Part shown: piece by piece, positions 1-7,965 of the stretch
Position numbering within the stretch: position 1 is the first letter of the stretch
Layout of the letters: the number at the start of each line of letters is the position of its first letter
Source: Zoogloeaceae bacterium
GTDB lineage: Bacteria > Pseudomonadota > Gammaproteobacteria > Burkholderiales > Rhodocyclaceae
DNA: 64,000 nucleotides
NCBI GenBank assembly: GCA_024235675.1
Contig: JACKLZ010000001.1
Coordinates: forward strand, 1,116,001-1,180,000
Direction of reading: 5' to 3'
The notes under the pieces: generated by a model
What the model saw: only the letters and a program-made list of their open reading frames with translations
What the model was told of the DNA's origin: nothing
Database searches by the model: none
Made by a program: the position numbers and the translations under genes

Positions 1-815
1 TGGGCGCCATCGCGCTGGAAATGGACGATCCGCACACCGCCGAAACCGTGCTCGGAGAAGTTGTCCGCAAAAGCAAATACTCCGATTTTCGCGACCCCGA
101 CGATCACGTATGGCTGATGCAGGCGCAGATCGGCAACGGCAAGCTTGAAGAGGCCGCAGCCACCTTGCGCGATCTCGATCGGACCATGGCCTCGACCGAG
201 CGCGGCAAGCTGTGCACCGCGCTGTCCTCCGCCATGCTTCATGGCAAACTCGGCGACGAGGCCAAGGCAAAGGCGGCGGTGGAATCAGCGCTCACTGAAT
301 CACGCCGGCTCGGTAAAGTCTCGCTGAACCTCAAGCAGCAATTGGCGCAAGCCTGTTTTGACCACGGCATGGAAGCCGATGGATCTGAAGTCGTGCTCGA
401 CATCATGCGCACCGCCGACACACCTCGCGCCATCGAAAATACACGCAAAATGCTCGACGCAAGAGGCTATGCCAACCTCGCACAAGACTTGGAAAAACAA
501 GTCCACCACGAAGTCCGGGCGCTTGTCGCCACCGGCGCCGAAAAAGCCAAGGCCGGCGACTTCGACGGCGCGGTCGAAGAAATGCTCAACGCCGTGGGCA
601 AAATGCCCAATAACGTCCATGTGCTCTTCAACGCCGCGCTGGCACTGCTACGCCATATCGAAAACCGGGGCTGGAGCGAGCAATACGCCGACCAGGCGCA
701 ACGCCTGATCGACCGGGTCCGCCGTCAGGACCCGAACAATGCCCGCCTGCCGGCCCTGAAAGACTTCCACACCACGCTCAAAGCAAAATTCGGGATTCGC
801 GACATCAAGGTCTGA
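1..815 (+). CDS. TPR-repeat protein, C-terminal part (5' end outside window)
   Basis: The reading frame is open to the left edge, so this is the 3' part of a longer gene; the first internal ATG is at 21. The visible protein of about 270 residues is almost wholly alpha-helical, with degenerate tetratricopeptide-like helix pairs; the clearest is near the end (AGDFDGAVEEMLNAV followed by NNVHVLFNAALALL). No signal peptide, membrane segment or catalytic motif is visible. TPR domains of this kind often form the C-terminal half of response-regulator-like proteins, but the N-terminal domain cannot be seen, so the function stays open. No other gene follows it closely; the RNase gene starts about 70 bases further on. 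Confidence 0.6.
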   Translation, partial: GAIALEMDDPHTAETVLGEVVRKSKYSDFRDPDDHVWLMQAQIGNGKLEEAAATLRDLDRTMASTERGKLCTALSSAMLHGKLGDEAKAKAAVESALTESRRLGKVSLNLKQQLAQACFDHGMEADGSEVVLDIMRTADTPRAIENTRKMLDARGYANLAQDLEKQVHHEVRALVATGAEKAKAGDFDGAVEEMLNAVGKMPNNVHVLFNAALALLRHIENRGWSEQYADQAQRLIDRVRRQDPNNARLPALKDFHTTLKAKFGIRDIKV

Positions 816-882
816 ACCAACGTACCGGCGCAACGCATCGGAACTGCTACACTCCGGGCATCACCCGGTGGATGGATCGCAC

Positions 883-1263
883 GTGCGCCGCCTGACCCAA
901 GCCTTCATTGTTCTCCTGCTCGCCGCGTTTGCGCTGCTCCCGGCATGCTCACGCGACGCGCCCCGCGACGCCACGCCAGCGCGCAGCGAACTCGCCTGGC
1001 TTCCGCCTGAAGCGCTGAACACGCTGGCACTGATCCAGCGCGGCGGCCCGTTCCCCTACAGCAAAGATGGCACCACCTTCTTCAACCGCGAAGGCCAGCT
1101 GCCGAAGCAGTCGCGCGGCTACTACCGCGAATACACCGTCCCGACGCCGGGCGAACGCACGCGCGGCGCACGACGCATCGTCACCGGCGGCAATCCGCCC
1201 GAGGTGTTTTACTACACCGCCGATCATTACCGCAGTTTTCGACGCATTCCGGAGACGCGATGA
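883..1263 (+). CDS. Secreted guanyl-type ribonuclease (barnase/RNase Sa-like)
   Basis: Small extracytoplasmic endoribonuclease of the microbial RNase N1/T1 family. A hydrophobic N-terminal segment (AFIVLLLAAFALLPAC) is a signal peptide ending in a lipobox-like LPAC, so the protein may be lipid-anchored. The mature part carries the family's catalytic Glu-Arg-His set: Glu in YYREYTV (residue 83), Arg in GARRIV (97/98) and His in TADHYRSF (115). I prefer the GTG at 883, which has GGA six bases upstream and gives a basic n-region; an in-frame ATG lies at 868. The stop overlaps the start of the barstar-family gene (ATGA), so toxin and inhibitor are translationally coupled. Family assignment is strong; the biological target is unknown. 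Confidence 0.85.
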   Translation: MRRLTQAFIVLLLAAFALLPACSRDAPRDATPARSELAWLPPEALNTLALIQRGGPFPYSKDGTTFFNREGQLPKQSRGYYREYTVPTPGERTRGARRIVTGGNPPEVFYYTADHYRSFRRIPETR

Positions 1264-1682
1264 ACACCCCACCCCCAAAGACAGACCCGGGCCTCGCGCT
1301 CGATGGCCCCAACCGCATTCTGTCCTTGCACCAAGGCGAGTCAGAGGCGATCGCTTCGGCCGCCCAGAAACGCGAGCGACGCATTGTCGACGTCGCTCTC
1401 GACGGTCTGACCGACAAAGCCCAGATTCTCGACGCCCTCGCTCAGCGCTTCGACATGCCGCGCTGGTTCGGACACAACTGGGACGCTCTCTATGACTGTC
1501 TGACCGATCTCTCGTGGCTGCCAGCCAAGGGCTACGTGTTGATCCTCACCAACGCCGCACCCGACACCTGCGCCGCCCCCATCCTCACCGACCTGCTCAC
1601 CGACTGCTGTGAGCACTGGCAGGATCGCGGCGTACCGTTTCATGTATTTGCCCAAACCGCGCGCAGCGCCGACGCGGCGTGA
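1260..1682 (+). CDS. Barstar-family ribonuclease inhibitor
   Basis: Cytoplasmic immunity protein expected to bind and mask the active site of the RNase encoded immediately upstream. The diagnostic barstar helix is present (WFGHNWDALYDCLTDL), with acidic residues where barstar uses Asp35/Asp39 to fill the nuclease active site. The protein is 140 residues, longer than Bacillus barstar (about 90), with about 40 extra N-terminal residues. There is no signal peptide, as expected for an inhibitor that protects the producer before export. The gene starts inside the stop of the RNase gene, and its own stop overlaps the GTG start of nudB, so the three genes form one unit. Confidence 0.87.
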   Translation: MNTPPPKTDPGLALDGPNRILSLHQGESEAIASAAQKRERRIVDVALDGLTDKAQILDALAQRFDMPRWFGHNWDALYDCLTDLSWLPAKGYVLILTNAAPDTCAAPILTDLLTDCCEHWQDRGVPFHVFAQTARSADAA

Positions 1683-2164
1683 CAGCCGGCGACGCCAAAC
1701 GCCCCCACTCCGTGTTGGTGGTGATCCATACCCCCGCCATGGAAGTCCTTCTGCTACACCGGCAGCAACCCTTTGACTTCTGGCAATCGGTCACCGGCAG
1801 CCTCGAGCCTGACGAAACACCCCGCGAGGCCGCCGTCCGCGAAGTCTTCGAAGAAACCGGCCTCTCGGCACCCGACAAGGCCTTTATCGATTGGCGCCTG
1901 AACAACCGCTACCCGATTCCCCCTAAATGGCGCCATCGCTATGCCCCCGAGGTGAGCCACAACATCGAATCGGTGTTCAGCCTGTGCTTGCCTGCACCGC
2001 TGCCGGTCACGCTTGCCGCGACTGAGCACCATGGTGCTGAATGGCTGCCCGCACGAGAAGCCATCGACCGTATCTGGTCCTGGACCAACCGCGACGCGAT
2101 TCGGTTGTGCGCGCGCATCAACCCGCACATCTCGAATCCCTTCACACCCAACCGCTCGCCTTGA
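1679..2164 (+). CDS. nudB: Dihydroneopterin triphosphate diphosphatase (Nudix)
   Basis: Nudix hydrolase of 161 residues, the NudB type, which removes pyrophosphate from 7,8-dihydroneopterin triphosphate in folate synthesis. The Nudix box is intact: GSLEPDETPREAAVREVFEETG fits G-x5-E-x7-REUxEExGU. The first strand (SVLVVIHTP) and the FWQSVTGSLE block match NudB. The start is GTG, overlapping the TGA of the barstar gene by four bases, so it is probably translated by coupling. Other Nudix substrates remain possible, but the overall block pattern and length (E. coli NudB 150 residues) favour NudB. Its link to an RNase/barstar pair looks positional rather than functional. Confidence 0.8.
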   Translation: MTAGDAKRPHSVLVVIHTPAMEVLLLHRQQPFDFWQSVTGSLEPDETPREAAVREVFEETGLSAPDKAFIDWRLNNRYPIPPKWRHRYAPEVSHNIESVFSLCLPAPLPVTLAATEHHGAEWLPAREAIDRIWSWTNRDAIRLCARINPHISNPFTPNRSP

Positions 2165-2201
2165 CCGGCAACGACTGAAACATCTGCTTGCGTCCTCGTC
2201 A

Positions 2202-2229
2202 CTTGAAAAACCGTGTCACGCCACTATTT
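2202..2229 (+). promoter_or_regulatory. Sigma-32-like heat-shock promoter
   Basis: CTTGAAA (2202-2208) is followed after 12 bases by CCACTATTT (2221-2229). This is close to the sigma-32 consensus CTTGAAA / CCCCATNT with allowed spacing, and it lies about 40 bases upstream of the small heat-shock gene. The match was made by eye only. Confidence 0.5.
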
Positions 2230-2270
2230 TTTCAATCGGGAATCTTGACCCATTTGACAAGGAGGATCTC

Positions 2271-2687
2271 ATGAGCAACATCACACGTCGCGATCCGTTC
2301 GAAGACTTCTTTCGCGGATTTTTCGTACGCCCTGTCGAGTTTGGGGGCAATGCCACCGAAGCGCCGCAGATGCGCGTCGATGTCAAGGAAAGCCCCGAAA
2401 GCTACGCCGTTCACGCCGAACTGCCGGGTGTTACCAAGGACGACATTCATGTCAGTATCGACGGGCCAGTCGTTTCAATCACGGCCGAACGCAAGCAACA
2501 GTCCGAACAAAAGGACGGCGAGCGGGTACTGCGGACCGAGCGGTATTACGGCAAGGTCTCACGCAGCTTCCAGCTCGGCCAGGACGTTGATGAAGCGCGC
2601 GCTGGCGCAAAATTTGTCGATGGTGTGCTGGAACTGACACTGCCCAAAAAAGCGGCCGTTCAAGCCAGACGCCTGACCATCGAGTAA
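2271..2687 (+). CDS. Small heat-shock protein, Hsp20/alpha-crystallin family
   Basis: ATP-independent holdase chaperone of 138 residues that binds unfolding proteins during stress. The alpha-crystallin domain spans roughly residues 38-138, from PQMRVDVKESPESYAVHAELPG through VSITAERKQ to the closing GVLELTLPKK. A short N-terminal arm (DPFEDFFRGFF) precedes it, and the I-x-I-type C-terminal tail is reduced. The start is set by a strong Shine-Dalgarno sequence (AAGGAGG) eight bases upstream; the frame extends further up but without a site. The gene stands alone, behind a sigma-32-like promoter and before a GC-rich hairpin. Confidence 0.92.
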   Translation: MSNITRRDPFEDFFRGFFVRPVEFGGNATEAPQMRVDVKESPESYAVHAELPGVTKDDIHVSIDGPVVSITAERKQQSEQKDGERVLRTERYYGKVSRSFQLGQDVDEARAGAKFVDGVLELTLPKKAAVQARRLTIE

Positions 2688-2700
2688 TCTGACCCCGTCC

Positions 2701-2734
2701 CGCCCGGGCACCGTCCACTGGCGCTGCCCGGGCG
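2701..2734 (+). terminator. GC-rich hairpin after hsp20
   Basis: A perfect 10-base inverted repeat (CGCCCGGGCA at 2701-2710, TGCCCGGGCG at 2725-2734) with a 14-base loop lies 13 bases after the hsp20 stop. There is no U-tract, so it may be an attenuating or RNA-stabilising hairpin rather than a classical intrinsic terminator. Confidence 0.4.
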
Positions 2735-2781
2735 ACCGGTTCACACTGGCGCCAATCCTGTTTTATTGGACACCGGCGCCC

Positions 2782-3951
2782 ATGCTCCATCGCACACATC
2801 GCTGGCTTCTCGTCTTGAGTGCCGCCCTGGCGCCCTCGTCCGCCATGGCAGCCGAATTGCGCGTCGGCCCCAACGAGCCCATTCAGCGCATTGCCGACGC
2901 CGCCCGCCTCGCACAAGACGGTGACACCGTCAGCATCCAGCCGGGCACGTATCACGGCGACGTTGCACTCTGGACCCAAAACCGGCTCACCATTCGCGGG
3001 CTGGGTGCCGGCGCGGTACTCGATGCAGCCGGCCAGTCGATCGAAGGCAAAGCCATCTGGGTGATCCGCGGCGGCGACATCCGGATCGACAACATCACCT
3101 TCCGCGGTGCCCGCGTACCGCATTTGAACGGCGCAGGCATCCGCTTCGAACACGGGCGTCTGAGCATCATCAACAGCCGCTTCATCGACAACGAAAACGG
3201 CATTCTCACCAGCAACGACCCAAGCGCCCGGCTCCATGTCGAAAACTGCCAGTTCGACCAGGCCCCTCGTCACCCCGGCGCGCTGCATCACCTGCTCTAC
3301 GTCGGCCAAATCGACCGCTTCACGCTGCGCGGCAGTCGTCTGCAAGGCGGTTACAACGCCCACCTTGTCAAAACACGTGCCCGAAGCAATCACATCGAAT
3401 ACAACTGGATCGTCGATGGTCCCGATGGCGAGGCATCGTATGAGCTGGAGTTTCCCGAGGGCGGCCTTGCCACGGTCATCGGCAATACCATCGGCCAGTC
3501 AGCCAACACCTCAAACACCACTCTGATCAGCTATGGCGCGGAAGGCTACCGAAGCGATGACAATCGCCTCCTACTCAGCCATAACACGCTCGTAAGCGAA
3601 CGCAACGCAGGTGGAATATTCCTGCGCGTCTGGCCCAGCCAAACAGCCGCAACGCCAACGGTCATTGCACGAAACAACCTGCTGATTGGCCTTGGCGCCT
3701 TTGCGCTTGGCAACCCCGGCGAATTCATCGACAACCCCAGCACCATCCCGCCAGCCGCCTCGAGCGAGCACGCCATCGATGTTCGGCTGGCGCCCGATAC
3801 ATTACTCCGCGGCCATATCAGCGCCGCGCCGACATGGCGCGACATCCCCCTGCAACCCACACACGAATTCCGCCATCCCGCCGGCACCGTGGCACTTGAG
3901 CCCCCTCAACGCTGGGCCCCCGGCGCCTGGCAAACCCCCCGGCCCCGTTAA
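2782..3951 (+). CDS. Secreted right-handed beta-helix protein
   Basis: A 389-residue protein with a clear signal peptide (WLLVLSAALAPSSAMAA, cleavage after about residue 23). The body contains repeated strand-turn rungs typical of parallel beta-helix proteins (DTVSIQPGTYHG, NRLTIRGLG, DIRIDNITFRGA, RLSIINSRFIDN, RLHVENCQFDQ). Such proteins are often polysaccharide lyases, epimerases or surface structural proteins. No definite catalytic residue set is recognisable, so no reaction is assigned. It is periplasmic or secreted. It lies near an EPS locus, so EPS processing is possible but unproven. It has no PEP-CTERM tail. Confidence 0.7.
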   Translation: MLHRTHRWLLVLSAALAPSSAMAAELRVGPNEPIQRIADAARLAQDGDTVSIQPGTYHGDVALWTQNRLTIRGLGAGAVLDAAGQSIEGKAIWVIRGGDIRIDNITFRGARVPHLNGAGIRFEHGRLSIINSRFIDNENGILTSNDPSARLHVENCQFDQAPRHPGALHHLLYVGQIDRFTLRGSRLQGGYNAHLVKTRARSNHIEYNWIVDGPDGEASYELEFPEGGLATVIGNTIGQSANTSNTTLISYGAEGYRSDDNRLLLSHNTLVSERNAGGIFLRVWPSQTAATPTVIARNNLLIGLGAFALGNPGEFIDNPSTIPPAASSEHAIDVRLAPDTLLRGHISAAPTWRDIPLQPTHEFRHPAGTVALEPPQRWAPGAWQTPRPR

Positions 3952-4028
3952 ACAAACACGCGCCGGCTTTGCGGCAGGGGGCCGGGCCGTTAGAATCAGG
4001 TTTTATCTCACCCCTCGCGACCGCCTAG

Positions 4029-4928
4029 ATGAGCACCGACACGCCCACCCCGATCACGCCGGCCCGCAAAGCCGCCATCCTCTCCGAAGCGCTGCCCTAC
4101 ATCAAACGCTTCTTCGACAAGACCATCGTCATCAAATACGGCGGCAACGCCATGACCGACCAACACCTGAAGGATTGCTTCGCGCAAGACGTCGTGCTGC
4201 TCAAACTGGTCGGGCTCAACCCGGTGGTCGTCCACGGCGGCGGCCCCCAGATCGAAAGCCTGCTGGCCCGTGTCGGTAAGAAGGGTGAATTCATTCAGGG
4301 CATGCGCGTCACCGACGCCGAAACCATGGAAGTGGTGGAAATGGTGCTCGGCGGCCAGGTCAACAAAGAAATCGTCAACCTGATCAACCAGCACGGCGGC
4401 AAGGCCGTGGGCCTGACCGGCAAAGATGCGCGTTTCATCCGCGCCAAGAAGTTGTTGATGCAAAAAACCGGCGCCCCGCTCGGTGACGTGGTCGACATCG
4501 GTCAGGTCGGCGAAATCACGCAGATCGACCCCAGCCTCATCTCCTTCCTCGACAAGGGCGACTTCATTCCGGTGATTGCCCCGATCGGCGTTGGCGAAGA
4601 CGGCGAAACCTACAACATCAATGCGGACGTGGTCGCGGGCAAGCTGGCGGAAATCCTCAAGGCCGAGAAACTGGTCCTGCTGACCAACACCCCGGGCGTG
4701 CTCGATCAGAACGGCAAACTGCTGACCGGTCTCACCCCGAAAGAAATTGACGGCCTCGTCGAAGACGGCACCCTATCCGGCGGCATGCTGCCAAAAATCG
4801 GCTCCGCGCTGGACGCCGCCCGCAGCGGCGTCAACTCGGTGCACATCATCGATGGCCGGGTTGAACACTGTCTGCTACTGGAAATCCTGACCGACCACGG
4901 CGTCGGCACGATGATCAAGAGTCGCTAG
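4029..4928 (+). CDS. argB: Acetylglutamate kinase
   Basis: Phosphorylates N-acetylglutamate, the second step of arginine biosynthesis, in the cytoplasm. At 299 residues it has the normal length. The amino-acid kinase fold is clear: nucleotide-binding IKYGGNAM near the N-terminus, substrate-binding VVHGGGPQI, and DGRVEHCLLLEILTDHGVGTMI at the C-terminus. The N-terminal helix (ILSEALPYIKRFF) is of the type found in hexameric arginine-inhibited enzymes, so feedback control by arginine is likely from family knowledge. The stop codon directly abuts the stop of the convergent TPR gene, with no intergenic base. Confidence 0.96.
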   Translation: MSTDTPTPITPARKAAILSEALPYIKRFFDKTIVIKYGGNAMTDQHLKDCFAQDVVLLKLVGLNPVVVHGGGPQIESLLARVGKKGEFIQGMRVTDAETMEVVEMVLGGQVNKEIVNLINQHGGKAVGLTGKDARFIRAKKLLMQKTGAPLGDVVDIGQVGEITQIDPSLISFLDKGDFIPVIAPIGVGEDGETYNINADVVAGKLAEILKAEKLVLLTNTPGVLDQNGKLLTGLTPKEIDGLVEDGTLSGGMLPKIGSALDAARSGVNSVHIIDGRVEHCLLLEILTDHGVGTMIKSR

Positions 4929-5603
4929 TTATTGGGCGGCTTTCGGCGTTGGCTTAGGCGGGGCATCCCGCCAAGCACCGGCCCGCTTGAGGCGATTCAT
5001 CAGTCCAGGCAACGGAAAGCCAGCCGCATACGCCTTATGGGCGTTCTCCAGCGCCTTCTCTTTCTCTCCAACCTCCAAGTAGGCCAAGCCCAAATTATAA
5101 TAAAGGTTTGGGTTGGTGCTACCGAGCCTATCAGCCTCTTCCAGCCGCTCGATCGCACTCTTTTTTTGACCTTGCTTCAGATAATACAAACCCGAGATCA
5201 ACTTCACCATCGAATCCTCTGGAGCAAATATCTCTGCGCGGGTCATAAAACACCGCACCGGATATGGAAGCCCGCCAACCCGATCCCTTCTCTCTCTCTC
5301 TCCGAGTTTCACCAGTGCCATCAAGGCTCTCGGATGATTCGGAAAAGCATGCAACGTGTAGGACAGGTCGCCGGCATCATCCTTAGGCCGTCGAGACAAG
5401 GTCTCTACTGCCGGTCCGAAGTGATAGTTTTCGACGATCGGCAGCTTCGCTTTATCAACTCGATAGTCAAATGGACCATAGTGCGTCCTCAGACTTCCAC
5501 ACTCAGGAGGCAACCCGGGCTGTGACAACGCGGCGCCTGAGGCTCCGCAACAAAAGAGCACAACACAAGCGCTCACCAAGGACTTAAGGCGCGCCTGAAA
5601 CAT
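4929..5603 (-). CDS. Secreted TPR-repeat protein of the XrtA locus
   Basis: A 224-residue protein with a signal peptide (LKSLVSACVVLFCCGASGAALS). The periplasmic part has several helix pairs; the TPR signature NPNLYYNLGLAYLEVGEKEKALENAHKAYAAG is unmistakable, preceded by MVKLISGLYYLKQGQKKSAIERLEEADRLG. The frame continues upstream over the acyl carrier protein gene, but the ATG at 5603, four bases after that gene's stop, fits the signal peptide. It probably scaffolds protein contacts in EPS assembly or export; this is inferred from location only. Base composition is lower in G+C than in argB next door. Confidence 0.72.
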   Translation of the reverse strand: MFQARLKSLVSACVVLFCCGASGAALSQPGLPPECGSLRTHYGPFDYRVDKAKLPIVENYHFGPAVETLSRRPKDDAGDLSYTLHAFPNHPRALMALVKLGERERRDRVGGLPYPVRCFMTRAEIFAPEDSMVKLISGLYYLKQGQKKSAIERLEEADRLGSTNPNLYYNLGLAYLEVGEKEKALENAHKAYAAGFPLPGLMNRLKRAGAWRDAPPKPTPKAAQ

Positions 5604-5607
5604 GAGC

Positions 5608-5856
5608 TCAGGCAACTTTTGTTTGAACAAAACCGACCAGCGTGCCAACTGATGCAAACGTGGCACCATCGATTTCGTCATCGTCCACATAGACACCGAG
5701 GCGCTCTTCCATGAGATTGATGACCGCAACCACAGCCATCGAGTCAAGCTCTGGTAGCGCGCCCAACAACGGCGTCTCGAGCGAAAACGCCTGTGCCCGG
5801 CCATTGAGGCCCAGCGCGTCGTCGAGGATTTCCAGCACTTCGTTCTTGATATCCAA
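5608..5856 (-). CDS. Acyl carrier protein of the exosortase A locus
   Basis: An 82-residue ACP-like protein. The phosphopantetheine attachment serine sits in the LDSM motif of ALPELDSMAVVAVINLMEERLG, followed by the acidic recognition helix (MEERLGVYVDDDEIDG). It should carry an acyl or aminoacyl group as a thioester. The start codon is TTG (encoding Met at initiation): an in-frame TGA lies four codons upstream, and GGAGA precedes the TTG by about eight bases. The gene follows the acyl-CoA ligase gene (83 bases) and precedes the TPR gene (four bases). This ligase + ACP pairing suggests that the ligase loads this carrier. Confidence 0.85.
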   Translation of the reverse strand: MDIKNEVLEILDDALGLNGRAQAFSLETPLLGALPELDSMAVVAVINLMEERLGVYVDDDEIDGATFASVGTLVGFVQTKVA

Positions 5857-5939
5857 CTCAATTCTCCATCAAACCGGCTGATCAACCGGTTTTTATCGCG
5901 GATCCGTCGCTTTGTACGAACCGAGGCATCCTATTTCAA

Positions 5940-7517
5940 TTAGGAAGCATCGGCAAACAAATCCGCCACGGAGTCGGCCAGTCGCTTTCGATCGACTTTG
6001 CCGTTGGGATTGCGCGGCAAGGGGGACTCGGAGCAAATCACTTTGGCTGGCACCATGAACACCGGCAAGTGCTGTCGGCACGCCTGGATCAGCCTGGCCT
6101 CGAGTGCCTCGTCGGCAGACGAGGCCATGATGATCAAGACCACTGCCTGCCCGAGCATTGGATGCGGAGCACCAACCGCAGCCACCTCGTGAATGCCGTC
6201 AAATCCGTAAAGCACCTCTTCGACCTCGGTCGGGCTCACGCGATACCCGGACGTCTTGATCATTTCATCCTGGCGGCCAATGAAATACAGGAAACCATCT
6301 GCATCACAACGCACGGTATCGCCAGAGAACACGGCCAGTTCGGGGGTCGGAATGCCGCCCGGGCGCCCCGGCGCCGGCTTGAAGCGCTCGGCGGTGCGCA
6401 CGGAATCGTTCCAGTAACCCATCGACACGTGAACCCCGCGATGCACCAATTCGCCGGGCTCATCCGGATCACACACCGCCCCGTCGGCACGCACGACAAG
6501 AATTTCGGCATTCGGGATCGCTTTGCCCATGGAATCGGGTCGGCGATCCACCTCATCCGGCGGCAGATAAGTCGACCGGAAGGCCTCGGTCAAGCCATAC
6601 ATGAGGTAGGGGCGCGCGCCAGGCATACGCTGGCGCAGCGCACCAAGCGTCGGCCTCGGCATATGCCCACCCGAATTGGTGAAATATCTCAGGTGATCAT
6701 CCAGCCCTTCCGGCCACTCAAGCTGGGAGAGTTGAATCCACAAGGGCGGCACCGCCGCCAGGCCGGTAATACGCTCTTTTCGAACCGCATTGATGACATC
6801 GCGGGGCATCAGATAGTTGATGAGCACCGCGCAAGCACCCACCAGGAAGCTCGTGGTGATCTGGTTGAGGCCATAATCGAAGCTCAATGGCAGCACAGAG
6901 AGAATCCGGTCTTCGCTCGTGTTCTCCAGATACTCCGCCACGCTTCTGGCGCCCTCAACGATGTTGCGATGCGAGAGAACGACCCCTTTGGGTTTGCCGG
7001 TACTGCCCGAGGTGTACAGAATCGCGGCCATATCGGCGTCGATGACCTGACTGTCGCGCAAAACGCCCTCCGGGCGAGCCGACCAACGCGCCACCGCAAC
7101 ATCGTCCAGCGTCACATCAGCGTCACCGACGATCATCACGTCTTTGAGTGCGGGGCATTGCGCAACGACTGACGCGAGCAATCCGACGCGCTCAATGGTC
7201 GTAACGAGCAAGCGCACATCACAGTCACGCAGGATATGCAGCACCTGCTCCGGCTTCAGAAGCGGATTGACCGGCACAAACACGGCATCTGCGGCACTCG
7301 CAGCAAACAGCGCGACAACCGTCTCGACGCGCTTTTCCATCCACACGGCAATACGTTCGCCACGTGCCACGCCCAAGCCGCGAAACGCACTGGCAGTGCG
7401 TTGAATTTCGCTCGTCAAATCGGCGTAAGTTAACGATTCTTGTCGATATTTGAGCGCCTCTGCGTCAGGACTGCGCTGCGCACTATCGAAGACCAGCTCA
7501 TGCAACAACCTACCCAT
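5940..7517 (-). CDS. Acyl-CoA ligase (AMP-forming), exosortase A system-associated
   Basis: ANL-superfamily adenylating enzyme of 525 residues. It shows the AMP-binding P-loop (LYTSGSTGKPKGVVLS), the YGLTEAF block, the SGDTVR hinge region and the C-terminal RNPNGKVDRKRL with the catalytic lysine. The best family match is the ligase found with XrtA EPS loci, which travels with an ACP, two hydrolases and a PLP decarboxylase, all present nearby. It activates a carboxylate as an acyl-AMP, probably for transfer to the neighbouring ACP or to CoA; the substrate is unknown. The ATG at 7517 is preceded by AGAAGG at six bases, better than the in-frame ATG at 7535. Confidence 0.88.
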   Translation of the reverse strand: MGRLLHELVFDSAQRSPDAEALKYRQESLTYADLTSEIQRTASAFRGLGVARGERIAVWMEKRVETVVALFAASAADAVFVPVNPLLKPEQVLHILRDCDVRLLVTTIERVGLLASVVAQCPALKDVMIVGDADVTLDDVAVARWSARPEGVLRDSQVIDADMAAILYTSGSTGKPKGVVLSHRNIVEGARSVAEYLENTSEDRILSVLPLSFDYGLNQITTSFLVGACAVLINYLMPRDVINAVRKERITGLAAVPPLWIQLSQLEWPEGLDDHLRYFTNSGGHMPRPTLGALRQRMPGARPYLMYGLTEAFRSTYLPPDEVDRRPDSMGKAIPNAEILVVRADGAVCDPDEPGELVHRGVHVSMGYWNDSVRTAERFKPAPGRPGGIPTPELAVFSGDTVRCDADGFLYFIGRQDEMIKTSGYRVSPTEVEEVLYGFDGIHEVAAVGAPHPMLGQAVVLIIMASSADEALEARLIQACRQHLPVFMVPAKVICSESPLPRNPNGKVDRKRLADSVADLFADAS

Positions 7518-7713
7518 TGTCATCCTTCTTTTCACTCAAGTTTCCCCAGATTCTCCCATAGCCGATGCATCATCGTGCGTGCGGCCAGTAAAACCCTTCA
7601 GGATAGCCAGCTGGTAATAGTGTCCCAGCGCTCCCGCGGCATCTGTGTCCGACATCACATTTGAGTATCGATAGTTGCGGTATCCTGCGCCCTCCTTACA
7701 ACGAACCTCAGGC
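7518..7713. promoter_or_regulatory. Divergent intergenic region of the ligase and ATP-grasp units
   Basis: Non-coding stretch between the minus-strand ligase gene and the plus-strand ATP-grasp gene; promoters for both units must lie here. I see TTGAGT and TATCCT hexamers around 7661-7690, but their spacing is poor, so no promoter is assigned. There is no GG-N10-GC sigma-54 signature. Up to 7945 the only open frame is the doubtful small one listed next. Confidence 0.35.
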
Positions 7714-7965
7714 ATGTCCGCCAGTCAAGCCCCGGAACGCTCGCCGAGAGAAAAAGTCGTCAATCGTGCCCAGTGGCTCATCCCCGCCCACGGGCCCCAC
7801 CGCTTGCTCGACCAAACCCGCGCGAAAGTGCTCGCGCACACGCGTTCGCCTATTGGTTTTGACAGAACGACAACGGCGACAGCCTCGCCACTGCCCTCGG
7901 CCGATTCACCAGAACGAGGCATACACACCGATCTTGACCAGAGCGATGCCTACCGTGGAGCCTAA
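7714..7965 (+). CDS. Doubtful small ORF upstream of the ATP-grasp gene
   Basis: An 83-codon frame starting at an ATG with only a weak CAGG upstream. It is polar, with no recognisable domain or signal peptide (REKVVNRAQWLIPAHGPHRLL near the N-terminus, then low-complexity Thr/Ala/Ser). It overlaps the ATG of the ATP-grasp gene at 7946 by 20 bases, so it could act as a leader or a translationally coupled small protein. It could equally be a chance frame in GC-rich DNA. I do not recognise it. Confidence 0.22.
   Translation: MSASQAPERSPREKVVNRAQWLIPAHGPHRLLDQTRAKVLAHTRSPIGFDRTTTATASPLPSADSPERGIHTDLDQSDAYRGA

Noticed and set aside
2782..3951. Beta-helix protein as a PEP-CTERM substrate of XrtA
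   Set aside because: Its C-terminus lacks the Pro-Glu-Pro motif, membrane helix and basic tail.
5604..5885. Upstream extension of the TPR gene
   Set aside because: It would overlap the whole acyl carrier protein gene and place the signal peptide in the middle of the protein; the ATG at 5603 gives a proper secreted protein.
7661..7945. Upstream extension of the ATP-grasp/phosphatase gene
   Set aside because: The 95 extra residues are Arg/Pro/Thr-rich without domain character; the conserved Rossmann start begins just after the ATG at 7946.
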